Shown here: positions 7,356 to 17,169 of the stretch, one piece after another
Position numbering within the stretch: the first letter of the stretch is position 1
Layout: every line of letters begins with the position of its first letter
NCBI GenBank assembly: GCA_028868255.1
Contig: JAGWUY010000005.1
Location: forward strand, 1 to 35,164
From: Alphaproteobacteria bacterium
GTDB taxonomy: Bacteria; Pseudomonadota; Alphaproteobacteria; Rhizobiales; Aestuariivirgaceae
Length of the DNA: 35,164 bases
Reading direction: 5' to 3'
Made by a program: the position numbers and the translations under genes
The notes under the pieces: generated by a model
Database searches by the model: none
What the model was told of the DNA's origin: nothing
Seen by the model: only the letters and a program-made list of their open reading frames with translations

Positions 7356-8080
7356 CAACGCCTTCCAATTTCTGCAATACGCTGTTGGCGTAGTTTTCGC
7401 GCGGCAATTTCACTGCGCAGGGAAACGAGGTGGAGTGCAGTGAATAGGAGTGTGTAGGCCACGGCCATCACCAGCAAGGCCCAGAGCATGGACTTATCAA
7501 TGGCGGAACCACCCATGCGTATCACGCTGGCGGGCTGGTGCAAGGTGTTCCACCAATTGACGGAAAACTTCACCACAAACACATTGACCACGCCCACCAG
7601 CGCCACAATCCTGGCAATGGTGGCCGCGCGGGTGGGTTCATCAATGCTGGTCCAGATCGCCATATAACCCAGATAAAAGAGCAGCAGGATGAACATGGAG
7701 GTGAGCCTGGCATCGCCCCAGGCCCACCATGTGCCCCACATGGGCTTGCCCCAAAAGGACCCTGTGACAAGCGCGAGGAAGCAGAATACTGCCCCAAGAG
7801 GTGCTGCCGTTTTTGCGGCGGCATCGGCGAGAGGGTGGCGATAGACAAAGGCCACAGCACTAAAGAATCCCATAAGACAATAGACAAAAAGCCCAAGCCA
7901 AGCCGCTGGCACATGCACATACATGATGCGCACCGCTTCACCTTGCTGATAGTCGGGTGGCGTAATGACGAGTGCGCCATAAAGGCCAATTGCGAAGAGA
8001 ATGATGGTTGCCGCCCAAAGATAAGGCAAGATGGCATTTGCCAGTTTCAGAAATTTGGCCGGATTGGCGAATTGCTGCAT
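7355..8080 (-). CDS. ccmC: Haem-handling membrane protein CcmC
   Basis: A 241-residue six-helix membrane protein that presents haem to CcmE. Family features are the VHVPAAWL segment holding the first haem-ligand histidine, the tryptophan-rich periplasmic motif, and a later WWNTLHQPAS loop holding the second histidine. The Trp-rich motif reads WGTWWAWGDARLTS; the usual form I know is WGTWWxWDxRLTS, so a glycine appears inserted before the aspartate. The stop overlaps the ccmD start; ccmB lies 9 nt upstream. Confidence 0.94.
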   Translation of the reverse strand: MQQFANPAKFLKLANAILPYLWAATIILFAIGLYGALVITPPDYQQGEAVRIMYVHVPAAWLGLFVYCLMGFFSAVAFVYRHPLADAAAKTAAPLGAVFCFLALVTGSFWGKPMWGTWWAWGDARLTSMFILLLFYLGYMAIWTSIDEPTRAATIARIVALVGVVNVFVVKFSVNWWNTLHQPASVIRMGGSAIDKSMLWALLVMAVAYTLLFTALHLVSLRSEIAARKLRQQRIAEIGRR

Positions 8081-8089
8081 GAGAATTCC

Positions 8090-8758
8090 TTATCGCAAAT
8101 AGGCTTTGAGAATGGCGGCAGAGGCCCAAGGGCTGATCACCAAGCTCATCAAGCCCAAAGCCATTAGCACGCCAAGCGCTGGAACGGAACCCGAGGGCCC
8201 CATATCGCCTGCTGTTGCGGCAACACCAAAAATCAATACCGGAACATAAAGCGGCAAAATGAGCAGGGAGACAAGCAATCCACCGCGGCGCAAACCTGCT
8301 GTGACAGCACCTCCTATGGCTGCCAGAAATGAAAGGCTGAACGAACCGGCAATCATGGAGAACATGAGCATCGGCAGACGCGCCGCATCAATTGACATCA
8401 GCATCCCTAAGGGCGGCGTAATGACGGCCAAAGGCAGGCTGACGGTAAGCCAGTGAGCGCAGGCCTTGGCCAGCGTTACAAATTCAAAAGGCAATGGCCC
8501 CATGGCCATGACATCCAATGACCCATCCTCGAAATCCTGCTGAAAAATGCGGTCGGCGGTCAATAAAACAGACAGCAACAAAGCCAGCCACATGAGGCCG
8601 GGGGCGAGCTTGCCGAGCAAATTTTGATCTGGGCCCACTGCGAGAGGAATGAGCACCATAACAGCAAGAATGAAGCCCAGGGCTGCCCCTAATCCACCGC
8701 CTTGACGTTTGGCCAAGGTCATGTCACGCCTGATGAGTGCCCAAGCTTTGACCAGCAT
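8090..8758 (-). CDS. ccmB: Haem ABC transporter permease CcmB
   Basis: A 222-residue membrane subunit of the CcmAB transporter, which drives release of holo-CcmE. The N-terminal cytosolic segment is followed by six hydrophobic spans. LFQDDFEDGSLD-type residues (here FQQDFEDGSLDVMAMGPLP) form the conserved family signature, and LLILPLYVPVLIFG lies in the C-terminal half. It lies 2 nt after ccmA and 9 nt before ccmC. Confidence 0.94.
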   Translation of the reverse strand: MLVKAWALIRRDMTLAKRQGGGLGAALGFILAVMVLIPLAVGPDQNLLGKLAPGLMWLALLLSVLLTADRIFQQDFEDGSLDVMAMGPLPFEFVTLAKACAHWLTVSLPLAVITPPLGMLMSIDAARLPMLMFSMIAGSFSLSFLAAIGGAVTAGLRRGGLLVSLLILPLYVPVLIFGVAATAGDMGPSGSVPALGVLMALGLMSLVISPWASAAILKAYLR

Positions 8759-8760
8759 TA

Positions 8761-9369
8761 TTACGCCACACCCAGAGTGATGGTTTGCGACACTGCAATG
8801 CCCAAATCAGCATGGGTTGCTGCAATCACGATGCCGCCCGTAGCGAGATGAACATGCATGTGACTCGACAGGCGGTCCAGGGATTTTGAGTCAAGACCCA
8901 CCGTCGGTTCATCCAACAGCCAAATGGGCCTTGCAATGGGTATGAGACGTGAGAGGGCAAGACGGCGCTTTTGGCCGGCGGACAAGAACATGACTTGATC
9001 ATCTGCCAAATCTCGCAAGCCAAATCCCTCAAGGGCGGAATTCGATTTCTCTTCGCCCAAAAAATCTGTCCAGAAATCCAGATTTTCCCGAACTGTCAGA
9101 GCAGGTTTAAGTGCATCTGAATGCCCCACATAATGGCACTGCTCGGGAATGCTGGCATCGGGTGCGCCACCTTCCAAAGTCAGTTTGCCTCCGCTCGGCA
9201 CATTCAGCCCTGCCAACAAGCGCAAGAGTGTGGATTTGCCCGCACCATTGGGCCCGCGCAGGGCCACCAAGCATCCATTTTCTATTTCGAAACTCAAATT
9301 TTCAATGACCATCCGCCCGCCGCGTTCACAGCTCACATTATCGGCTTTGAGCCGCAAGCGCTTTGACAT
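8761..9369 (-). CDS. ccmA: Haem ABC transporter ATP-binding protein CcmA
   Basis: A 202-residue cytosolic ATPase of the CcmAB transporter. Walker A is GPNGAGKST (39-47), the signature is LSAGQKRRLAL (129-139), Walker B is IWLLDEPTVGLD, and the switch histidine is in AATHAD. The C-loop is LSAGQ rather than LSGGQ, as often seen in CcmA. The gene begins 3 nt after phaB on the same strand, so the ccm cluster may be read from the pha promoter. No separate promoter fits in the gap. Confidence 0.95.
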   Translation of the reverse strand: MSKRLRLKADNVSCERGGRMVIENLSFEIENGCLVALRGPNGAGKSTLLRLLAGLNVPSGGKLTLEGGAPDASIPEQCHYVGHSDALKPALTVRENLDFWTDFLGEEKSNSALEGFGLRDLADDQVMFLSAGQKRRLALSRLIPIARPIWLLDEPTVGLDSKSLDRLSSHMHVHLATGGIVIAATHADLGIAVSQTITLGVA

Positions 9370-9372
9370 TGA

Positions 9373-10098
9373 TCAAACCATATATTGTCCGCCATTGGCG
9401 CTGATGGTAGAGCCAGTGATAAAGCCTGCTTCATCGGCGGCCAAAAACACCACACAGCGCGCAATTTCATCCACCTCACCCAAGCGGCCCACAGCAATGT
9501 GTGGGATGATGGATTTTTCACGCACTTCTTGCGGCACGGCCATTACCATTTCGGTGGCAATATAGCCGGGACAAATCGCATTGACGGTGATGCCCGATTT
9601 TGCGCTTTCCTGCGCCAAGGCTTTCGTGAAGCCAATGTCGCCCGCCTTGGCAGCGGAATAGTTGGTTTGGCCCATTTGGCCTTTTTGACCATTGATGGAC
9701 GAGATGTTGATAATGCGGCCAAATTTGCGGGCGCGCATGCCTTCAATCACTGGGCGGCACATGTTGAATAGGGAGTTCAAGTTGGTGTTGATCACGCCAT
9801 ACCATTGATCAGGCGTCATCTTGTGGAACATGCCATCTTTAGTGATGCCAGCATTGTTGACCAGAATATCGACCGGTCCAATATCTGCTTCAATTTGCTT
9901 CAGCGTTGCAACACAAGTGTCATAAGACGACACATCGCACTTATAAACCGCGATCCCTGTTTCGGCATGGAAGGCTGCTGCTGCGGTTTCATTGCCAGCA
10001 AAAATTGCCGCTACTGTGCAGCCATGAGCTTTCAATGCTTTCGAAACTGCGGCTCCAATGCCGCGCGTTCCACCAGTTACCACCGCTACTCTTGCCAT
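9373..10098 (-). CDS. phaB: Acetoacetyl-CoA reductase (NADPH)
   Basis: Reduces acetoacetyl-CoA to (R)-3-hydroxybutyryl-CoA, the second step of PHB synthesis. A 241-residue short-chain dehydrogenase with the GGTRGIG nucleotide loop (9-15), NNAG, catalytic S134, and the Y147-x3-K151 pair in TNYSAAK. The context NISSINGQKGQMGQTNY is specific to PhaB. A GAAGGAAG ribosome site precedes the ATG. It lies 31 nt after phaA and runs almost directly into ccmA. The PHB synthase gene (phaC) is not in this window. Confidence 0.95.
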   Translation of the reverse strand: MARVAVVTGGTRGIGAAVSKALKAHGCTVAAIFAGNETAAAAFHAETGIAVYKCDVSSYDTCVATLKQIEADIGPVDILVNNAGITKDGMFHKMTPDQWYGVINTNLNSLFNMCRPVIEGMRARKFGRIINISSINGQKGQMGQTNYSAAKAGDIGFTKALAQESAKSGITVNAICPGYIATEMVMAVPQEVREKSIIPHIAVGRLGEVDEIARCVVFLAADEAGFITGSTISANGGQYMV

Positions 10099-10129
10099 GA
10101 CATTCTTCCTTCGTTTTTGTTTTTCTCAA

Positions 10130-11314
10130 TCAGCGCTCAAGACACATCGCAATGCCCATGCCACCGCCGATGCACAGTGTGGCCAAGCCCTTTTTGGCGT
10201 TACGGCGGCCCATCTCATAGAGCAAGGTGGTGAGCACGCGTGCGCCCGAAGCACCGATCGGGTGACCGATGGCGATGGCGCCGCCATTCACATTGACCTT
10301 GGCCGTATCCCATCCCATGTCCTTGTTCACGGCGCAGGCCTGTGCGGCGAAAGCTTCGTTGGCTTCAATCAGATCAAGATCCTCTGCCTTCCAACCTGCC
10401 TTGGCGAGGGCTGCGCGGGAGGCGGGGATGGGGCCGGACCCCATAATGGCGGGATCAACACCAACAGAGGCCCAAGAGGCGATGCGGGCCAAAGGTGTCA
10501 GGCCGCGCTTTGCGGCTTCGGCAGCACTCATCAAAATCACGGCCGCTGCGCCATCATTGATGCCTGAAGCATTAGCGGCGGTTACTGTGCCATCCTTCTG
10601 GAAGGCGGGCTTCAGCTTGGTGATGCCATCAAGGGTCACACCCTTTTTGATGTATTCGTCATCGGCCACCACAACATCGCCCTTGCGGGTGGTCAGGGTA
10701 ACAGGTGCAATTTCATCTTTAAACTTGCCGGCTGCTTGCGCTGCTTCGGCTTTGTTTTGGGAGGCCACGGCAAACCTATCTTGGTCATCGCGTGTCACCT
10801 GCCATTTTGCAGCTACGTTTTCAGCCGTTGTCCCCATATGATAGCCGTTGAAGGCGTCCCACAAGCCGTCACGGATCATGGTGTCAATCATTTGATAATC
10901 GCCCATCTTCACGCCATCACGCAAGTGTTGGGCGTGGGGCGCCTTGCTCATTGATTCCTGGCCGCCTGCAGCGACTATCTTGGCATCTCCGGAAGCAATC
11001 TGCTGCATGCCCAGCGCCACGGCGCGTAAGCCAGAACCACAGAGTTGGTTTATGCCCCAAGCGGGGGAGGTTATGGGAATGCCAGCATTGATTGAAGCAA
11101 TGCGTGCGGGGTTCTGGCCTTGGGCGGCGGTCAAGACTTGGCCTAAGATCACTTCGTCAATCTGCCCAGCTTCAAAGCCCGCTCGCGCCATGGCGGCTTT
11201 CAAGGCTACCGTGCCCAATTGCGCTGCCGTCAGGCTGGAAAGAGCGCCATTGAATGTGCCCACGGGTGTACGGGCTGCTGAAACGATAACAATATCATGG
11301 GCAGAAGATGACAT
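10130..11314 (-). CDS. phaA: Acetyl-CoA C-acetyltransferase (beta-ketothiolase)
   Basis: Condenses two acetyl-CoA into acetoacetyl-CoA, the first PHB step. The protein has 394 aa from the ATG at 11314; the longer ORF-track reading adds 37 residues across the phaR promoter region and is not credible. The catalytic triad of biosynthetic thiolases is visible: C92 in NQLCGSG, H351 in IGHPIGASG and C381 in LCIGGGMG. It is divergent from phaR across 181 bp, and followed by phaB. Confidence 0.95.
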   Translation of the reverse strand: MSSSAHDIVIVSAARTPVGTFNGALSSLTAAQLGTVALKAAMARAGFEAGQIDEVILGQVLTAAQGQNPARIASINAGIPITSPAWGINQLCGSGLRAVALGMQQIASGDAKIVAAGGQESMSKAPHAQHLRDGVKMGDYQMIDTMIRDGLWDAFNGYHMGTTAENVAAKWQVTRDDQDRFAVASQNKAEAAQAAGKFKDEIAPVTLTTRKGDVVVADDEYIKKGVTLDGITKLKPAFQKDGTVTAANASGINDGAAAVILMSAAEAAKRGLTPLARIASWASVGVDPAIMGSGPIPASRAALAKAGWKAEDLDLIEANEAFAAQACAVNKDMGWDTAKVNVNGGAIAIGHPIGASGARVLTTLLYEMGRRNAKKGLATLCIGGGMGIAMCLER

Positions 11315-11345
11315 CCAAAACTCCGAAACTTTAAAAATCTGTTGT

Positions 11346-11446
11346 CTTGCAAGCAAGCATAGCACTGTCTGGCGCATTGCAAAGGGAAGAAATTGGTGCG
11401 GTTGCGAGATTTTTTGCACTTGCAATTGTGCGATGCACGGCGCACA
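11346..11446. promoter_or_regulatory. TGC-rich repeats between phaA and phaR, candidate PhaR sites
   Basis: The 181-bp divergent spacer holds CTTGCAAG (11346-11353) and a dense cluster of TTGCACTTGCAA followed by GTGCGATGCACGGCGCAC (about 11414-11445). PhaR of Paracoccus binds TGC-rich sequence upstream of its own and phasin genes. The position suggests PhaR autoregulation and control of phaAB; this is inference. Confidence 0.4.
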
Positions 11447-11495
11447 TTTTCTGAAGTACGCGCATCAAAGAACGCCGCAAGACGGGAGACAAAAC

Positions 11496-12107
11496 GTGAG
11501 TGACAATCAGACCCAAGGCAAAACCGCAACGGTGATCAAGAAATATGCCAATCGGCGCCTCTATAACACTGCCACCAGCACCTATGTCACGCTGGATGAT
11601 TTGGCAGCAATGGTGAAGAACGGAACTGATTTTTTGGTCTATGATGCCAAGACTGGAGAGGACATTACACGCTCGGTGCTTACGCAAATAATCTTTGAAG
11701 AAGAGAATAAGGGTGGCGCGCAAAACATGTTGCCCGTCAATTTCCTGCGTCAGTTGATCAAGGCATACGGCGATACCATGCAGGGGCTGGTGCCTGGCTA
11801 TCTTGAATTTTCACTCGACAATTTGATGAAAGACCAAGAAAAATATCGCAAACAGATGATGGATGCCGCTGGCATGGGCGAGGCCTTTAAAGGGCTTGAG
11901 GATCACGCCAAACGCAACATGACCATGTTCAATGATGCTATGAAACTGTTCAACCCTTTTGCGGCGATGATGTCGGGAGCAGGTGCTGCTGCGCCACCTG
12001 AAACGCCAAATGCTGCATCAGCCCCAGCGGCCAGCAAGGATGATTTTGAACTGCTCAAGAGCCAGCTGGCAGCGATGCAGCAGAAGCTCGACAAAATGTC
12101 GAATTAA
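11496..12107 (+). CDS. phaR: Polyhydroxyalkanoate synthesis repressor PhaR
   Basis: A 203-residue regulator that binds PHB granules and TGC-rich DNA and represses phasin and its own genes. The N-terminal PHB_acc_N domain is clear (VIKKYANRRLYNT, STYVTLDDL, EDITRSVLTQII). A PHB_acc repeat follows (LPVNFLRQLIKAYGD), then an Ala/Pro-rich linker and a short coiled coil at the C-terminus. I chose GTG 11496: GGGAG lies 7 nt before it, and the ORF-track extension runs antisense through phaA. It converges on the EAL gene with an 8-nt gap. Confidence 0.93.
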   Translation: MSDNQTQGKTATVIKKYANRRLYNTATSTYVTLDDLAAMVKNGTDFLVYDAKTGEDITRSVLTQIIFEEENKGGAQNMLPVNFLRQLIKAYGDTMQGLVPGYLEFSLDNLMKDQEKYRKQMMDAAGMGEAFKGLEDHAKRNMTMFNDAMKLFNPFAAMMSGAGAAAPPETPNAASAPAASKDDFELLKSQLAAMQQKLDKMSN

Positions 12108-12115
12108 CTTTGGCG

Positions 12116-14215
12116 CTATGCTGCGTTTTGTTCAGGCTGCGTACGATCAGGGAAATAGGCTTTGAGTTCTGCAAGGCTTGCCCGCAGCACTGAAATACTG
12201 GCGTCTATTTCAACAAATTGCAGTTCTGTTTCGGCGTCGTGATGAACAAGCGGCACTTCCATTTCTGAAACAGCGACGGGTTCAAAGACTTGTTCTATAG
12301 TTTTATTTGCAATTCTTTCCGTGGCAGTGCTTTGCGTAGGGGCAGGTTGCGAAGTGCCAATTTCAGCTGGCGCAGGCACTTTGATTTTTTCAACTTGTAT
12401 ATCAGCCATTGGTTTTTTGCAGGCCAAAGATTCGGGATTGTCTAGCGAGAATATGGCTTGGTCGCGCGGTTGCCATGGACGCACAATGCTGGCCTCTCCG
12501 TGCAGATTTCCTTGCAAATAGTCGATGCCCCATTGGCGCAGAATGTCAGCATCTTCCTGATTTTCAATCCATTCGGCCACCGTTTGGATTTTAAACTTGC
12601 CTGCAAGATCAATCAGGCTTCTTACGATGTATTCATTCTCGTTGTTGTGGCGCAAATCCTGGCAGAAACCACCATCCAGCTTGATCATGTTTACTGGTAG
12701 GTCACGCAGATTCCGGAACGATGTGAATCCCGCTCCAAAGTCATCAATGGCCACACCACAGCCTTGCAGCCTGAGACTTTCGACAAAATGCCTCGTGGAG
12801 GGAACATTGCTCAAAGCTACAGTTTCCGTGATTTCCACAGTCAGGCGCGGAGCCACGGACTCATTGGCCGCGAGAATTTCAAGAAGCTGATTGTACCAGC
12901 GTGGATCCATCGCCGTGGTGCCGGAGACATTCATAGTTAGGACCGCATCAGGGTGAACGTTGAGGGTTTCAACGATCATCTGCATTACAGTGCGATCAAT
13001 CAAGCGCACAAGCCCCAGATTTTCTGCGATCGGTACAAGATGCGAAGCTGCAATCAATTCCCCGCTGGCAGAATCAGACATGCGCAGCAAAGCTTCATGC
13101 ATCGTTGCTACGCCTGTCTTGGCATCAATAATAGGCTGGAATGCAAGCTTAAAACGATCTTGCTTTAAGCATTGAACAATTTCCGTGGCGCAGCGCGCAT
13201 TCAGAGCACGCCCTTCTCGGCGCCGCTCCGAAGGTTTGAAGATCACATAGCTGTCTGAGGGGTTGCGGGTGGCCTCATGCAAGGCTTCTTCGGCTTTTGC
13301 CGTCGCTGTGTTGGCATTGTCTGCATGTGCAGGCAAGCAAATCGCCCCGATTGATAGCATCGCCCAAACGGGTCCGTGCTGCGTTTCTATTACGCTATCA
13401 CTTACAACCGACAAGAAGCGCTCGAGTGCCACTTTCAACTCGGCCTCATCACACTCGTTGAGGATAATGCCAAATTTGCCACCCGAAAAGCGGGCAATGC
13501 CATCGCCACCGCGCATCACTTGACGCAATCTGCGGCCCAGAGCGACAATCACTTCATCGGCCACATCAAATCCATAGGCTTCATTGACGACAGACAGGTT
13601 ATTCACGGCAGCGATGGCGAACACACAATTGGTTTTTTCGCGCTCAGCCACAGCTATGGCTTCGCCCAAGGCCTCTGTCATGCGGCCACGGTTCATCATA
13701 CCGGTCAGGGGGTCGCAATTGCCAAGGAAATTCAAATGCTGGTCACGGCGGTGGCGCTCATCAATGCGGCGCACCGTACCAAATGCTTCCTTTGGTGCGC
13801 CATCGGTCCCGGCAATCCACCGTCCCTGATCTTCAATCCATATGGTTGTAGCACCTTGACGGCCCTCGCTGCGGAACATGTATTCAATATGGTAGGGAAC
13901 GCCATTGCCATCATCGCGGGTTTTTGAATTCATAACCGTTTCATAACGGGTGGTGAAATTATCGACATCCAGCAGATTGGCGTAAAGCTTGCCGCTTCTG
14001 ATGCGGTTGATTGCGCACCCCAAAACATCAGACGCATTATCACTCCAAGACAATTCGTCCGAAGCGATTGTCCACTTATACGCGGCTTCGCCTGCTGCGG
14101 CTAAGGCAGCATCCATATCTGCCGATTGAATTTTGGCTTCTGACCTTTCTCCATATGACGCGGCATCTTGTGCCAACTGATCGAAAGAGAATATTTCGCT
14201 GATATCAACCGTCAA
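12116..14215 (-). CDS. PAS-GGDEF-EAL protein, probable c-di-GMP phosphodiesterase
   Basis: About 699 residues from TTG 14215. Order: N-terminal helix, a PAS-like domain (about 45-150), GGDEF (about 160-310), EAL (about 340-575), then a 120-residue tail of low complexity. The GGDEF signature is FSGGKFGI, so cyclase activity is unlikely. The EAL domain keeps HEALLRM, MNVSG, EITET, IDDFGAG, KLDG, AEWIE and YLQG, so hydrolysis of c-di-GMP is plausible. The ORF track starts at ATG 14239, which has no ribosome site; TTG 14215 follows GGGAGG by 5 nt and is preferred. No transmembrane segment is visible. It converges on phaR. Confidence 0.85.
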   Translation of the reverse strand: MTVDISEIFSFDQLAQDAASYGERSEAKIQSADMDAALAAAGEAAYKWTIASDELSWSDNASDVLGCAINRIRSGKLYANLLDVDNFTTRYETVMNSKTRDDGNGVPYHIEYMFRSEGRQGATTIWIEDQGRWIAGTDGAPKEAFGTVRRIDERHRRDQHLNFLGNCDPLTGMMNRGRMTEALGEAIAVAEREKTNCVFAIAAVNNLSVVNEAYGFDVADEVIVALGRRLRQVMRGGDGIARFSGGKFGIILNECDEAELKVALERFLSVVSDSVIETQHGPVWAMLSIGAICLPAHADNANTATAKAEEALHEATRNPSDSYVIFKPSERRREGRALNARCATEIVQCLKQDRFKLAFQPIIDAKTGVATMHEALLRMSDSASGELIAASHLVPIAENLGLVRLIDRTVMQMIVETLNVHPDAVLTMNVSGTTAMDPRWYNQLLEILAANESVAPRLTVEITETVALSNVPSTRHFVESLRLQGCGVAIDDFGAGFTSFRNLRDLPVNMIKLDGGFCQDLRHNNENEYIVRSLIDLAGKFKIQTVAEWIENQEDADILRQWGIDYLQGNLHGEASIVRPWQPRDQAIFSLDNPESLACKKPMADIQVEKIKVPAPAEIGTSQPAPTQSTATERIANKTIEQVFEPVAVSEMEVPLVHHDAETELQFVEIDASISVLRASLAELKAYFPDRTQPEQNAA

Positions 14216-14442
14216 GACCGCCTCCCGAGGACCGCACATCTGTTGTGCATGGCCCTATGTTACCCAGTTTTAACTTTAACTTTGGTTCGTAAAAAATCGG
14301 GCAAATTTTATACTTAATGCGCCATTAACGCTGGCGCTGCCCATCAATAGCTCAATCATTATGCAGTTGCGGAATAGCTGGGCAGTTTTTGTGGCCTTCT
14401 CGCGGTATCGAAGGCTGAATTTGGTGCATTTTAAGGCAAAGC

Positions 14443-14519
14443 TGTGACAGATTCATCACATTTAACAGAAGGTAAACAATTGAATTCCATCAGGTATTGT
14501 TAGCTATGCAAAATTTGCA
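14443..14519 (+). promoter_or_regulatory. Inverted repeats in the 380-bp leader of the DUF1127 pair
   Basis: The stretch 14216-14594 has no gene on either strand. It holds TGTGA-N8-TCACA (14443-14460), two bases wider than a CRP half-site spacing, and TGCAAA-A-TTTGCA (14507-14519), 75 nt before the first micro-gene. Either could be an operator for the micro-gene promoter or the divergent EAL gene. I could not place a convincing -35/-10 pair. Confidence 0.35.
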
Positions 14520-14594
14520 ATGGTAATTTTGTTGCGGTGCACATATGTATGCTGCGTAAGCGAAGAAGATGATTCCAACAGAAAGGAATAAAAG

Positions 14595-14747
14595 ATGTTT
14601 GAAGTCCTTAAGAGCCGTATCAATACTTGGAAGCGTTACAACCGTACCGTTTCGGAATTGCAATCTCTGAGCAATCGTGAGCTGTCTGATTTGGGTATTG
14701 CCCGCAGCGACATCAGCCGCGTTGCTAAAGACGCCGTACGTTCATAA
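14595..14747 (+). CDS. DUF1127 micro-protein 1
   Basis: A 50-residue basic protein below the ORF-track cutoff, starting MFEVLKSRINTWKRYNRT. It holds the DUF1127 core: ELQSLSNRELSDLGIARSDI. AAAGGA lies 7-8 nt before the ATG. DUF1127 proteins are abundant in Alphaproteobacteria; some act in RNA turnover or stress and in phosphate or carbon metabolism. Its stop overlaps the next micro-gene by one base (TAATG). The role here is unknown. Confidence 0.9.
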   Translation: MFEVLKSRINTWKRYNRTVSELQSLSNRELSDLGIARSDISRVAKDAVRS

Positions 14748-14890
14748 TGAAGCGTTTCGGCTTTTTTGAGCGCCAACGGCAGGTCAAGGCCCAGCGGCAA
14801 TCGCTGGAACAGTTGAAAAGCCTGAGTGAAGCCGATTTGGCCGATATGGGGATCAAGCGCTATCAGCTTGATCAGATTTTGCGGGGTTAA
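14747..14890 (+). CDS. DUF1127-like micro-protein 2
   Basis: A 47-residue protein starting MKRFGFFERQRQVKAQRQ and holding LKSLSEADLADMGIKRYQL, the same helix-turn-helix-like core as its neighbour. The ATG overlaps the upstream stop (TAATG), so it is translationally coupled. A strong terminator follows within 24 nt, making a two-gene unit. The two proteins share the core but differ at the N-terminus, which suggests an old duplication. Confidence 0.85.
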   Translation: MKRFGFFERQRQVKAQRQSLEQLKSLSEADLADMGIKRYQLDQILRG

Positions 14891-14913
14891 AGCCTCGTAG
14901 CAACGAAAGTTGG

Positions 14914-14942
14914 GCCCGGACTTGATTTGTCCGGGCTTTTTT
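14914..14942 (+). terminator. Intrinsic terminator after the DUF1127 pair
   Basis: GCCCGGAC-TTGATTT-GTCCGGGC followed by six T residues. It separates the micro-gene unit from the atp operon, which must then have its own promoter in 14943-15071. Confidence 0.92.
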
Positions 14943-15071
14943 GTAACTTTTTTTAATGTTGCGGCAATCCGCCCAAACTGCCCGGTTGCCAGCCACTGCG
15001 CACTGTGATAGCGAGGCGCGCGATCTGGTGTTTGGCTTACAGCCGAATACTCTCAACTTGAAGGTAGTTCA

Positions 15072-15629
15072 GTGGCGGCAAATCAAATCATCAGCGGTGT
15101 GGCAGGGCGTTATGCAAATGCGCTTTTTGACCTTGCAGCCGAAGAAAAGGCAGTGCCTGCAACAGCCAAGGGGCTGCAGGCTTTTCAAAGCCTTATTGAA
15201 GAATCAGTTGACCTTCAGCGTTTGCTGAATTCGCCCGTGTTCAAGGCAGAAGACCAGATGGACGCGGTGACGGCTCTGGCTTCCAAATCTGGGGTGAATG
15301 GCCTTGCCCTTAACTTTATCAAGCTTATGTGCGACAAGCGCCGCTTGGCTGCTTTGCCTGATGCGATTCGCGGGTTTCAGGCGCTGGTTGCCGAATCCAA
15401 GGGCGAAAGCGTTGCTGAAGTGACTTCAGCGGAAAAATTGACTGCTGGTCAAATTTCAGATTTGAAAGCGGCACTCAAAGCCAAGCTTGGCAAGGACGTG
15501 CAGCTTTCAACCCAAGTCGATTCCTCAATTTTAGGTGGCCTCATCGTAAAAGTGGGCACCACCATGATTGATAACTCACTCAAAACCAAACTCTCCAATC
15601 TCAAGACTGCTATGAAGGGAACCGGCTGA
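15072..15629 (+). CDS. atpH: ATP synthase F1 subunit delta
   Basis: Peripheral-stalk subunit joining F1 to the b subunits. The protein has 185 aa, starting at GTG 15072 with AAGG 8 nt upstream. Family features are [14 protein letters not shown] at the N-terminus and [21 protein letters not shown] at the C-terminus. It heads the alphaproteobacterial atpHAGDC order; the F0 genes are not here. In many Rhizobiales priA lies upstream, whereas here a DUF1127 unit does. Confidence 0.96.
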   Translation: MAANQIISGVAGRYANALFDLAAEEKAVPATAKGLQAFQSLIEESVDLQRLLNSPVFKAEDQMDAVTALASKSGVNGLALNFIKLMCDKRRLAALPDAIRGFQALVAESKGESVAEVTSAEKLTAGQISDLKAALKAKLGKDVQLSTQVDSSILGGLIVKVGTTMIDNSLKTKLSNLKTAMKGTG

Positions 15630-15630
15630 T

Positions 15631-17160
<1,530 letters not shown>

Positions 17161-17169
17161 AGGTTTTTC

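Noticed and set aside
7538-8167. Plus-strand 209-aa ORF
   Set aside because: Antisense to ccmC and ccmB, His/Gly-rich composition typical of a shadow frame.
10944-11495. Plus-strand N-terminal extension of phaR
   Set aside because: It runs antisense through phaA. The PhaR domain starts after GTG 11496, which has its own ribosome site.
14443-14460. CRP-type site TGTGA-N8-TCACA
   Set aside because: The consensus spacing is N6, so I list it only as an inverted repeat and do not call a CRP site.
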